A DNA stretch of 64,000 nucleotides. Origin: Globodera rostochiensis (lineage: Eukaryota > Nematoda > Chromadorea > Rhabditida > Heteroderidae). The translations under genes were made by a program, and so were the position numbers. Shown piece after piece: positions 1 through 10,120 of the stretch. Each line of letters opens with the position of its first letter. The first letter of the stretch is position 1. The DNA lies in assembly GCA_018350325.1 (NCBI GenBank), contig JAEVLN010000006.1, positions 1,077,193 to 1,141,192 on the forward strand. The letters are read 5' to 3'. Below the pieces are notes generated by a model that was given only the letters and a program-made list of their open reading frames with translations, had not been told where the DNA came from and did no database searches.

Positions 1-113
1 TAATTAATTAAACATTAAACACAAATCACTTTTTACCAAGCCCTAATGGTATCTGCCATTATTCCAAAAAAAATATTTATCCATATAAATTTCAGTAGTG
101 ATTTTTTATGTAA

Positions 114-1862
114 TTAAGAAATTGCTGGCAATTGTTGTACGGAACTGTAAATTCTGTTCTGCAATTGATGGCCAACAGCTCCTCCAACTGGCCGATGATT
201 ATTGTTTCGGGGTCCCGCTATTGCATGGACACGAACATTTTGAATATTTGTTATGCGAATGATCGCAAAATCTTTGATCAGTTGTTGACGGAAAGTGCCG
301 CTGGCCCATAACAGTAACCAACTGGACAGCACTACAGTACCTGTTGGTGAAGTAACCGTTGAAATTTTTAGTCTTTAAATTTTAATTAGGTCCATGAATT
401 TTTGTCGGAAACCCAAGAATTTTTCAATTCCTGTCACCTATGTCCATAATCAGTGGATAGTAGATGTACAAAATAGCCTTTGTTTTCGCATCGCTGTTAC
501 AACCAATAAAAATCTGTTGTGAATTTTATATTATTAGAAAATATATATTTTATGTAAATGATTTTTAGCTACCAAAATCAGGCTTGCGACGAGAATATGA
601 CCTAAAAAAGTTGCCAATGCATAAATCACCAGTTTCCTCTCGATTAAAGCTTCGTTGTTTCCGCAGTTTACGCCAACTTTGTTCATATGTAATTTGTATG
701 CGACAAAAATGCCAATGTTTATCAAAACGCATAAAATTGTAAAAATGATCGAGAAGGCGGCACTAATGTAAGTCAAATAGTTTGTGTACGTTGCCTTAAT
801 GGAAATTGGGTACTTTCGCATTTTGCGACCCCCTACTCAAATTTGCGGAAAACATCATATATGGGGTTCTCAAGGGTGCTGATCACGAATCTGACAATAT
901 TTTTAAGATCTGACAACATCTAAGATTTTAAAAATTTATGATAATGTATTATTTTTTTTACCATTAATCACACAAAAGGTAGAAAATCTTAAAAATATTG
1001 TCAGATTTCGTGATCAGCACCCTTGAAAACCCCATATATGATGTTTTCAGCAAATTTGGGGGTCGCAAAATGCGAAAGTACCGGAAATTGTAAAGTGATT
1101 TAAAATAATTGAATTCTGAATTTAAAATGCCACAAGCTAAATAAATTTTGGGAAATTATTAGGAAAATTTACATACATCTCCAGCTTCATTTATAACGAA
1201 AGTGCGGTCTGTGGTTGAATTTGGGTTGAGCAATTGAATAGTTGCATCCGTTTTAAACACCGGCCAACACAATAATGTTGGCACAAAGTAAACAAAAATT
1301 GTTATAAACGGAAGAAATTTTTGCCATATCTTAAAATAGCTAATTGTTTATTACCTAGTTTTAATATTAAAAAACGCGACCTTTTCATGTTTTATTGGCA
1401 TTATGATTGCAGTCAATCGGTTCAACAATATAAAAGCCGTAACAAAATTATTCGTTTGGTGTGTGTGTCCGGTAACAAAAAAGGAAATTGCAAGCATCCA
1501 ATTTGAGAACTGCGAGTAAATAGAGTAAATTACGGCACCGATTATGGAGGGCACCCGGTAGCTGTAGAAAGAGCTCAACACGTAAAGACAATCCTAAAAT
1601 ATTTTTGGTGGAAAAAGCTGATCAATCTTAATGATTAGTAATTCTTTCTATAACAATCGGAATTCTGACTTCTTTCAAAATTTGAATTTGTTACCGGAAT
1701 TGCCCGCATAACAAAAAGCGCATAGAATGAGTTGTGAAACTTTTTATGCCGAACGATGGTGACAATTTCGGCAATATAAAGTGCCATTGACGGAATGGTT
1801 AAACAAATGGTTAAGTAGTTGATTGGAATTCGAACTGAGATGAACCATTCGGTAAAGCCCAT
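114..1862 (-). pseudogene. Srv-type seven-transmembrane chemoreceptor, interrupted by a MITE
   Basis: Six exons can be joined in frame on the minus strand: 1862-1695, 1593-1381, 1329-1177, 1115-573, 513-438 and 340-114, all with GT-AG borders. The product would be about 365 residues without the insertion at 809-1082. It carries hydrophobic segments spread over all exons, the motif LLNRLTAIIMPIKHEKIW across the exon 2/3 junction (the family signature after TM3) and a TM7-like LSSWLLLWASGTFR near the end, as in nematode Srv/Srg chemoreceptors of sensory neurons. The ATG at 1862 is preceded by an in-frame stop, so an upstream ATG at 2062 is not used in this frame. Inside exon 4 a 274-bp element brings an in-frame TGA soon after its border. 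Unless the element is spliced out, the allele is non-functional. Confidence 0.75.
809..1082. mobile_element. hAT-like MITE with 8-bp target duplication
   Basis: The element is a near-perfect inverted repeat. Its ends read GGTACTTTCGCATTTTGCGA and the reverse complement at the other end, and the two halves pair along most of their length. It is flanked by identical 8-bp copies of GGAAATTG at 801-808 and 1083-1090. An 8-bp duplication is typical of hAT transposition. It has no coding capacity. A related inverted repeat forms the core of the element at 62458-63047. Confidence 0.85.
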
Positions 1863-3060
1863 GTTAAAATTATTTTAAATTATGCTAAATATTTTTTTAT
1901 ATTATTTTCTTTGTTAAAATATAAAAGAAAAAAAAATTCAACTGAATGGATTAATTGTAACAGACCAATTACGGAGGAAAAAGGGAAGGTGCTAATTTGC
2001 ATGTGTCCGTTGTTGTTCAAAGAAAAAGTTTCCTTCGTAATTAGGTAATTAAATTTGCTCATTTAATATTCTACCGTCTCACACGTTGCCGTCATTATTA
2101 ATTCTGCCTATCGGCGCAGCCAGTTCGGCGCCCCTGATAATTTGAACATTTTGGCGCCGACAAAATTTTAGTAAAGAAAAATTGAGATTTTAATCAAAAT
2201 AATTCACTTCAGCACTTCGTTACGAGTTTGAATTAGCGCAAAATAGAATCTCCTCCAACTTCTAGAAGTTTTTTTTTCTTTTTTAGCGCGGCGTGTAATC
2301 TCGACAGTGGCTGATTTCCGAGAGCTGGAGGCGGGAATTAAAAATTTGTCGGGAGCGGAAATCGCGTTAAAATTCGGGGGAAAATTGAATAATATCAACT
2401 TATGTTTTTCTTTAAATTATGTATAGTATCAAAATGATTATGATTGGACAACAATTCTGAGACGAGTTACAGCTGTTTAAAAAGTGTAAACATTTAGCAG
2501 CTATCGTTTCTGATTTTCAGAATCGCGACACATGCGCTTATCGCTTGCACTTTAAATATTATTCATTTTAAAGTAGCTTTAGGATTGCAATTTAAATTGA
2601 CTAAGTGTTTGTATCTTTTGTAAAACTTCGAAGTACTGTCGAAATCCACAGTCTGTCGAAGAAGCTGAAAAGGGTTAGTGAGGTGGTGAAATAGTTCACT
2701 GTCGAATTCAGTCAATCAAAACGGTTACAAAAATAATTTATGCAAAATTCAACAGTGCAAGAAAGCAAGCAGAAATAAAAAATATTAAAAGAAGAAAACA
2801 TTTATACGAATTGGGGAATAGCGAGAGAAAATTGACAACTGGCTATACAATATTAAATGGTCAATGACTTCTCATCTAACTTGAAGAAGAAGCAGCATAG
2901 CAAATATATAAATATCATTTAAATTCAATTAAAAACAAAAAGACAACAAAAAGAAAGAATTGGTTTTCCATCAAAGAAAAGAAGCACAATTTCATCCCGA
3001 AAATTAAATATAATTTTAAAAATCTTTGAAGCTGAAAGTCAGTCAGCCTAGGCAAAATTG
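1863..3060. other. Intergenic, no supported gene
   Basis: Short open frames at 1880-2062 and 2204-2398 (minus) show no recognisable domain. The stretch around 2428-2480 (GATTGGACAACAATTCTGAG and onwards) resembles sequence at 51170-51215 downstream of the ARM gene E, so a shared repeat is likely. The 2500-3020 part is AT-rich and I see nothing in it. Confidence 0.4.
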
Positions 3061-6000
3061 TCATGGCAATTTTGCATACTTTTTCGCAAATTCGATTAAT
3101 TCCTGTCGGTTTTCGGCGTTAGAGGACGCTTTAACTGTGCGCATCGCACATTCCAAATCAGTCGCAGTGACCGGTCGCAATTTGTCGCCCGTAGTCTTTC
3201 GCAGAAGCCAATCATTCTCTCGGGCACTTTGCACCGGGCAATAGGCCGCCGCCACGCAAACGTCCCACAAATCGGAGTATGAATAATTTTCGGTTTTGTT
3301 GGCAATTTCGCTGAATTTTAAATTTGTTTTTAGCTGATTGAAAGCAGCAAAAACTTTTGAAGGTTGAAATAAATTTTTAAAATAATTTCTAAATGTTTTT
3401 GTTTCTAAAAACATTAAAATTAATAACAATTGTATTTGTATTCTCAAGGGTTTTAAGTAATGTATAATAGCAATATTCTCTGCAAAAATCCAATAAAACT
3501 TGAAGAAACAGCCCCCAGAGGCACGTATTTAGTATTTTGCCTTGGGGGCGAGAGGGAGGGGGGGGGGGGGGGGTACCAGAAAAAGTCGATTTTTAGCCCC
3601 CCCCCCCCTCTCATCCAAACAACGTACGCCAACTCGTCGTCACTGAGCTCCAATTTTGTTTTGGTCCGCTCAAAAGTGTTTTGAATCATTTTGGCTCGCG
3701 CTTTTGAATTTGGCAAATCGACAAAAATTCGTCGACTAAACCGACGAAGAACGGCTTCGTCCAAATCCTGCGGGCGATTTGTCGCCCCCAACACCAAAAC
3801 TCGCTCATTCGCCATGGAAGACGATGAAAATCCGTCCATTTGAACCAAAAATTCCGTCTTCACTCGTCTCGCACCATCGCCATCTTTTGAAGAACGTTGG
3901 CACAACAATGAATCGATCTCATCTGAAAATGAAAATATGTTTAAAATAATAGAAGAATTACTAGTAGATGTCCCAATCAACAAACCGATGAAAATGATTG
4001 ATGGCTGCGCATTTCTGGCCATTTGGAAAAGGGTCTTCACAAGGTTTTCTGATTCTCCATACCATTTAGACGCAATTGTCGACGCTGAAATGCTGAAGAA
4101 TGTGGCCTGACATTCATTTGCAACGGCTTTTGCCTAAAGGGTATTTGTGGACTGTTTGATCAACATGAAACCAAATTAGGACCATTTTGATCATAAATTA
4201 CTCGAGACTAAAAAGAATGAACCACTCACAAGCATTGTCTTTCCATTGCCCGGAGGCCCAAACAACAAAATGCCCTTCGGCGGTGCCCGGAGGCCCGTGA
4301 AAAGGCCGGGGTTCAGTGCGGGAAGCACAACACTCGTCTCCAGCGCTGCCTTTGCCGTTACATTCTCTTCAATGTCGCTGAGTTGGATGCCCGATGTTTG
4401 CACAATATGGCTAAGAATTTCCTCTCCAAATTTTGCTTCAACATTTTTCAACAAATTTTCTCTGGATATCGGCTGATGTCTTTTAATGCACTTTAAAATT
4501 AAGAATTAATTTAATTAAACCATTTTTATTTTGTATCCGTTAATTCCATACCATTTTAAGAATCTCTTTGCTTTCTTGTCTTTCCAATTGCTCAATTTTA
4601 TCTAACCCTAAAAAAATGCATAAACCAATTTAGAGCTAATTTCCGCTAAACATAAAAGCAGCGCACCTCCACAGGCTTCCATTTTTTTGATAAATACGTC
4701 TCTGTGCTGTTCCTTTTTAAGAATTTGCATTATTCCGCGAAGAATCTTCTGAGTTAGTTGCTCGTCGCGCTTGCCAAGTAGATTACAAAAAGGCGCTACG
4801 ACACCATTTTCCATATAAAATTGTTTTAATATTTATATTGTTTAAAACCGGGCAAAAAAAAAGTGCCATTTAATTAACAATAATGTTATTTTGTTGTAAA
4901 AAATTATACCAAAACTTAGGGGGGACCTTTTGGTTAACATTTTTGGAAAAATTTTTTATTCTCAGCAAGTATTTGTTATAACAAAAAAAAAAATCCTGGG
5001 ACTGAAACGTCATATTTATAATGTGTACTGAAGTGTGGGCACTGAAATGAACGCTCGGGGGGCGAATATTGTATAATAGCCCCACGAAAAGAAACTTTGC
5101 TCATTTAAGTATCCCAATACTTACCATGATCTGTATGTGTTCTTCATCAATGGAGTAATCATCAAAATTTGGAATTTTCTCTTAAATTAAAAGTAAAAAT
5201 TATATTAAAATAAAAAACGAATCCACGGATTCCATAAAATCCACGAAGCCGGGGATCAATCAAAGCAATTACCGATTATGCTTGTAAGTACTTGTACAGC
5301 TTTCGTGCGAACGTTTTCGATCGACGATTCGAGTAACTTTAGGCACTTTGGCACAGCACCCGCTTTAACGACTGCGTGTGCCAGGTCTGGGCCACCAGAG
5401 ACAATGTTGTCCAGTGCTCGGCCGGCATGTACACACGCGTTCACGTTACTTGACTGAAGTAAATTTACTAAGCGTGGCACAACGCCAGCTTCAACGATGG
5501 CATTTCTTTGGTCTGTGGAACCACAAGCAATGTTCGCGAGGGTCCAGCTTGCAAACCATACAAGATTGGTGGCACTGGAAGTTTATACATTTGCTTTACT
5601 CATTTGAAACAGTTAAGTTAAGCGCATTGATTTAAATTTTTTGTTAGTTATAACCTGAGCACGGATGATCAAGATTTCGATCGATTCGGTACTTTTTAAT
5701 CACAAAATTATTCGAGATTCTCAATCAACGAATTTTCCCGAGATCGAGATTTTTATGCCCGAAATAAAAGTCAGAGAAATCCCAGAAATTTCGAGTGAGA
5801 TATCTGGGGTGACCAATTAGGGAACAACTGGCAGCAGTTTAACGTTAATTACCTAATCTAAATTTATCAGATTAATTAAACAATTAAAATTGCTGCTTAC
5901 TCATCGGATTCCAAGCAGTTCACGAGGATGGGCAAAAACCCAGCGGAGATGAACTCGCTTATGGGAAGTTCCTTTGCATTTTTGCTTGCAGACAACAATA

Positions 6001-6174
6001 TGCGGGCTCTGTTCACCGCCTCGAATCGTACATTTGGATCAGCAGACTTTGCTTGCCTAACAATCGCCTTAAATATTTAAAATTTAAACATAATCATTAA
6101 AAAATCAGTTAATCGCCTGAATATCGTCTGTACGATCGTTCGATGTATCCACAGTTTCTTTATTTTTTAATAGC
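3061..6174 (-). CDS. Importin-alpha-like ARM repeats fused to a spastin-like AAA ATPase (gene A)
   Basis: Minus-strand exons that join in frame: 6174-6117, 6067-5901, 5574-5273, 5180-5125, 4811-4667, 4607-4552 (ARM part), then 4490-4230, 4133-3986, 3922-3624 and 3333-3061 (AAA part). The ARM part ends with GLDKIEQLERQESKEILKM, the importin-alpha C-terminus, and a phase-0 intron leads straight into the AAA part. The latter shows Walker A (GPPGNGKTM), the pore loop KWYGE, Walker B and DEID split by an intron (IIFI/DEIDSLL), the sensor GATNRPQDLDEAVLRRF and a SDL region before a helical tail, closest to spastin/fidgetin-type microtubule-severing AAA proteins. Only about four ARM repeats are left. 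The intron 6116-6068 is GC-AG. The intron before the last exon holds a G/C-rich hairpin and its borders are uncertain. The expected signal-peptide exon is at 7335 but is damaged, so the 5' end may be dead. Confidence 0.6.
3511..3612. repeat. G-run/C-run hairpin in the AAA gene intron
   Basis: A GCCCCCAGAGGC arm pairs loosely with GCCTTGGGGGC, directly followed by a G-rich tract ending in about 18 G that faces a run of about 14 C after 25 bases. It sits in the last intron of gene A. Runs of this kind are also assembly-error prone. Confidence 0.6.
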
Positions 6175-6485
6175 CTAAAATAATATAATAAAAGTGTCAA
6201 AATCAAAACATATAATTATTCTTTAAAATAGATGAATCCCCCACATTTCAAGTTGGGTATATTTAATTATTTTTAAAATAGGAAAATAATAAATCCCCCA
6301 CATTTCAAGTGTTGTTCTGTTTGGGCTTGGCGGCATAGCAGATAGAAACGGAAAAATAACGGAAATGATGAGCACTAACAAATCCATTATTCAAAAGGTT
6401 GCACAAGTTGTTTGAAGGGTTTGCAAAAAGCCACCAATATTTTATCAATTCTAAAAATATGGAAGAATTCACTGTGATAGAAGGT

Positions 6486-7200
6486 GTGCCTGTCACTGCA
6501 AATTCGTGGTGCATGCCATGCTTGCACGAGGGAGTGTGGGTCGTTTGGGCCCCGACGTTTAGGCCGTGCCGTTTGGGCCCGGGGGACGTTTGGGCCCTGC
6601 CGTTTGGGCCCCGGACGTTTGGGCCCCCTAAAGTTTCTCAATGGGGAGTTTGGACGCAGATTGCCGAGCTTTTTTATTTATTCAGAATTTTTTTCAAATG
6701 AACAATAGATAACAAAAATAATAATTCAAATACAATAATCCGAAAATTTGCAGGAAATTCAGGGGTTCATTTGGTAATTGTGGAAATTCCTCGCAAAAAT
6801 TCTGAAAATTGCAAGGCTTAGGGGTTCATTAAGTTTAGGCCTAAGCCACCCTGAGCTTAGGATTCGTTAGGCTTAGGCTTAGGCCTAGCTAGCCTGAGCT
6901 TAAGCTTAGGCAAAAAATAGTGGACCATAATTGATGTAAAAAATAGGATGTGAAAACGATGATGCATTTTTACTTATGTATATGTATGCATCAGGGTTGC
7001 GTCGAACCTTGTGTTTCTTTTGTTTCAATTTCGAAAATCGAAATAGAAAAATTCCGATTTCGAAAAATTTTTTCTTCCCTGATATCGTTTCCTTGGGGCC
7101 CAAACGTCCGGGGCCCAAACGTCCTTGGGGCATCAAACGGCGGGGCCCAAACGGCAGGGCCCAAACGTCCTGTTCCCGCACGAGGCAGGACGAAATGCCA
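6486..7200. mobile_element. Fold-back element with CGTTTGGGCCC-repeat arms
   Basis: The left arm (about 6537-6632) carries repeated CGTTTGGGCCC, and the right arm (about 7090-7172) carries the same unit in reverse complement, with a shared tip containing TGCACGAGG / CCGCACGAGG. The inner 450 bp include TTAGGC-rich sequence and no gene. It lies between the first and second exon of gene A and is probably what damaged that first exon. Confidence 0.6.
6815..6911. repeat. TTAGGC-containing motif block
   Basis: Contains three uninterrupted copies of TTAGGC (about 6868-6885) and further copies in both orientations (CTTAGGCCTAAGCC). Similar blocks lie at 9655-9725 and 62655-62725. TTAGGC is the telomere hexamer of many nematodes. 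Here it is inside fold-back elements, not at a chromosome end. Confidence 0.6.
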
Positions 7201-7275
7201 ACCGGTCAAAATGCCAATTGGCTGGATGGAATTTTGACCGATTTGGCATTTTGTTAAAACATAAATAAAAAACGG

Positions 7276-7335
7276 AGCTGCTAACACCATTATAGGCAGA
7301 ATTACGGCACTGACTAATAACAGCAGCATATTCAT
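7276..7335 (-). pseudogene. Damaged signal-peptide exon of gene A
   Basis: The ATG at 7335 opens MNMLLLLVSAVILPIMVLAA, the same signal peptide as in genes C, D and E. After the codon for Pro the homology stops, and foreign AT-rich sequence follows instead of the shared PYERTSDE end and its GTAAGT donor. The exon is therefore broken just after the predicted cleavage site. It lies 1.1 kb upstream of exon 2 of gene A and in the right orientation. Confidence 0.65.
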
Positions 7336-7427
7336 TTTATTGGGGGGTTTTTTGAAATATTAAAAATGTTCAGAATAAAAATTAATGCACAAAATGACTG
7401 AATTATATTGTAATATAATGTAAGCAT

Positions 7428-7435
7428 TGACGTCA
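7428..7435 (-). promoter_or_regulatory. TGACGTCA palindrome upstream of gene A exon 1
   Basis: CRE/ATF-type palindrome about 93 bp before the ATG at 7335, inside a block of about 190 bp that is conserved upstream of all five copies of this first exon. Confidence 0.45.
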
Positions 7436-7519
7436 ATAGGAAATCAATTACTTACAAGAATAATTGATTATTAATGAGAATATTGTTCATAAAGATTTTC
7501 ATGGGGAAAAACTAGAGTA

Positions 7520-7620
7520 GGTCGGGACCGGGTTGGGAAAAACCGGGACCGGGAGTTCCGGCGGTGCCGTTAGGCGCCGTCGTGTGAAATTTTTTTAAAA
7601 ACGTAACAAGATTTGTTAAG
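7520..7620. mobile_element. Truncated hAT-type MITE (GGGACCGG family)
   Basis: TAGAGTAGGTCGGGACCGGG followed by a GCCG-palindrome segment, nearly identical to the start of the element at 25332 upstream of gene C. No matching right end follows, so this is a fragment. It marks the regions upstream of genes A and C as a shared duplication. Confidence 0.5.
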
Positions 7621-7778
7621 AAAATTGGTCCAAAAATTATGAATGTAGCAAAACAAAAGGGACTCCTCTATGATTTTGTGATTTTGTCCAACCAAAATAA
7701 AATGAAAAACTTATGAAATGTCATCTATTTTTTAAAAATTGGAAAAAGTTCTTTCGCTTGATCAAAGGTTCAACATAC

Positions 7779-7935
7779 GTAGTGTTCGGTCGGTACGGGA
7801 AAGTACCGACGCTTTTTCGGCATTTTCGGTACTTTTTGTTCGGTACTTTACCGAAAAGTACCGACCGAAACTTTTAGAGAACCGAAGGTACCGACCAAAC
7901 AAAATTTGATTTCCGAAAAAAGTACCGAACGGAAA
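7779..7935. repeat. GGTACTTTCGG fold-back fragment; left member of a 9.2-kb-spaced inverted pair
   Basis: Repeated palindromic GGTACTTT/AAAGTACC units. The first 32 bases (7779-7810) are an exact reverse complement of 16975-17006. A longer relative in the opposite orientation is at 61862-62090. Confidence 0.6.
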
Positions 7936-9175
7936 AATGTGGTAATATATTTGAATTTTTTCATTTTAGTGTGACCGTGATTGATGTGGGTTGCCCGGAG
8001 TCAACACCTGGCTGTGTAAATTGTATTTGTGTCTATTAACTCCACGGCAAAGGAAACAATTTCTAAAAATTTTAAAATAAGATTTTTAAAATATTTATTT
8101 AAGCTAATTTAGAAACTTTTGCATATTTACTTCAACATTATAAAATTCATCAAATAAAGTTGGTCTCAAAAAATGGCGAGAAAAATAAGGAGCATTTAAA
8201 TTGTAAATAGCACCGAAACCCTAGAAACGTTTTCTGCTTTTTGGGTCTGCAGTCTCGGGGTCAATTCTCGGTAATTTTAAGTCTTGAACATCACTAGCAA
8301 GTAATTAACCACCCGCCGGATTTGTGCAACGAAATTTTGCATTTTATTGTTTTGTATTGTCGTGATGCTATTGCATTTCAAAGAAACCAGAAACATTGTT
8401 TAACCAAAATCAGCAATAAAAAATTATAAGGCAAATTTAACGACTCAACAAGATAATCAATTGTTGTAGACCTTTGGAAGACCAGAAATTAAATTTAAAA
8501 CATTCTCAAATCTCACAAAACATTAATTTTTGAATAAATATTTTTTTCACCAAATCGAGTTTGGAGAGAAGGAATTTAGGACATTATTAAGTATTTTGCC
8601 ATATCGTTGCTTTTGTTCTTTTTCTTAAATATCTTGCCTTGACTTGAATAAATCAATTTACGCACTCAAAACACTAATACATCAATCATTTAATAATCAA
8701 ATTCAACAATTGGCAAATTCGATTACAAAAAAATAAGTTTTCGAACATTGTCTCCTTTAATCCTATTTCTGAGACCCGTACAAATTTGCCCTGCTCTTGA
8801 ATGGCGCCATCGGGCCCCTCCCATACCAAAAAAGTTTCAAAAAATTCCGTATTTTTAATATTTTGGTTGCAAATTTCTTAACAAATTGAATAAAACAAAA
8901 TTTTTTCGGCGTCGCCTATCGGTACCGCCAACCCCGCCCCCCAGAATTATTAAAAAAAACTTTAATTTTGAAAAATTCCTTAACAAAAAACAAAAATGAC
9001 GTGTGGCGATATGCACAAAATGTTGAACAGGCATAAGAAAAAAAAAATTTTTGGAAAAAATTAATTCTGATAAATACAAGCCATTTGAACAAGAATAAAG
9101 TGTTTTTGTTTTACTAAAATGTAAATTTGAGTGTACTTGTAAAGTGGGCCGTTATGTACTTGGGAATCAACATGT
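7936..9175. other. Intergenic, AT-rich, no supported gene
   Basis: No recognisable coding exon. 8890-8945 carries one degenerate copy of the GC palindrome (CGCCTATCGGTACCGCC) that recurs throughout the window, next to AAATTCCTTAACAAA-type sequence, so this is a decayed repeat. Confidence 0.45.
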
Positions 9176-9179
9176 TTGT

Positions 9180-10012
9180 ACCGGTGCGGTACGTTTCAGT
9201 GCCGCCGTTTCAGTGCCGCCGTTTCAGTGCCGCCATTTCAGTGCCGCCATTTCAGTGCGGCGCCGTTTCAGTGCCGCCCGCTTCAGTGCCGCCCGCTTCA
9301 GTGCCGCCATTTCAGTGCCAGTTACAAAAGCGACATTTCAGTGCCAACATTTAAAAAACTACGAAATTGAAAGGATTTCCCATTTTGTAACAATTTTATT
9401 CTTAGGAAGGGAAAGGGGTGTAGAGATTTATCTCGATGAATATCGGAATAACAATCAAATCGGTCGGGGTCAGTTCGGCGCACTGGTTCGGCGCCAAGCT
9501 TTTTCTCAAAATACAACAATTTGAATATTAAACAACAATAGTCGATCACGCGTATAACGCAGTTTTGAACAATTTTTGAAAATAAGGAAAAACGACTTTT
9601 TTGTTTTAAGTGTTTCCAAAGCCGGATAGAATAACTGGGGAAACGTTAGAGATTTAGGGGTTCGTTAGGCTTAGGCCTATGCCACCCTGGCTTGGGATTG
9701 TTAGGCTTAGGCCTAAGCTAGCTTAAAATGCGCAGAAAGAATTTAGAAATTGTAAACTTTTTTTAGGAATGGACAAAAAACAGCAAGTTATAAAGAAAAA
9801 AAAACTTTTAGAATGTCGAAAAGATCTACAGTTTTTCGCGTTAATTCAATTAAGATTTGTCGGCGCGAATTTGAATAGGAAAAAGAATTAAGTTCGAAGA
9901 ATTTCGCCATTTACAGCTTTAATTTTGTTTGGCACTGAAATGTCGCTTTTGTAACTGGCACTGAAATGGCGGCACTGAAAAGGCGGCACTGAAACGTCCG
10001 TGTCCGTGTTTG
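9180..10012. mobile_element. Fold-back element with TGCCGCCATTTCAG-repeat arms
   Basis: The left arm (9183-9350) is about ten copies of a 14-15-base unit GTGCCGCCATTTCA and variants. The right arm (9930-10012) has the reverse complement (GGCACTGAAATGGCGGCACT). The outermost bases match (GTACGTTTCAGTGCC / GGCACTGAAACGTCC). The interior has TTAGGC-type sequence (9655-9725) and no gene. It ends 110 bp downstream of the stop of gene B. Confidence 0.6.
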
Positions 10013-10120
10013 TACTTGAGCATCTTTACCCGATTAAACTTGTCCAAAAAAAGCTCAAACCAACGCAAAAAGGCTATTTTCGAGCAAAAAATCCTCCAAT
10101 TTAATTTCGAATTTTGTTCA

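Noticed and set aside
1880..2062. ATG at 2062 as start of the receptor gene
   Set aside because: An in-frame stop lies just before the ATG at 1862 and no AG acceptor links the two stretches.
2204..2398. Minus-strand 64-residue frame
   Set aside because: No domain, no splice context, AT-rich low-complexity lysine run.
6860..6911. Chromosome end
   Set aside because: Only a few TTAGGC copies in mixed orientation, embedded in a fold-back with genes on both sides.
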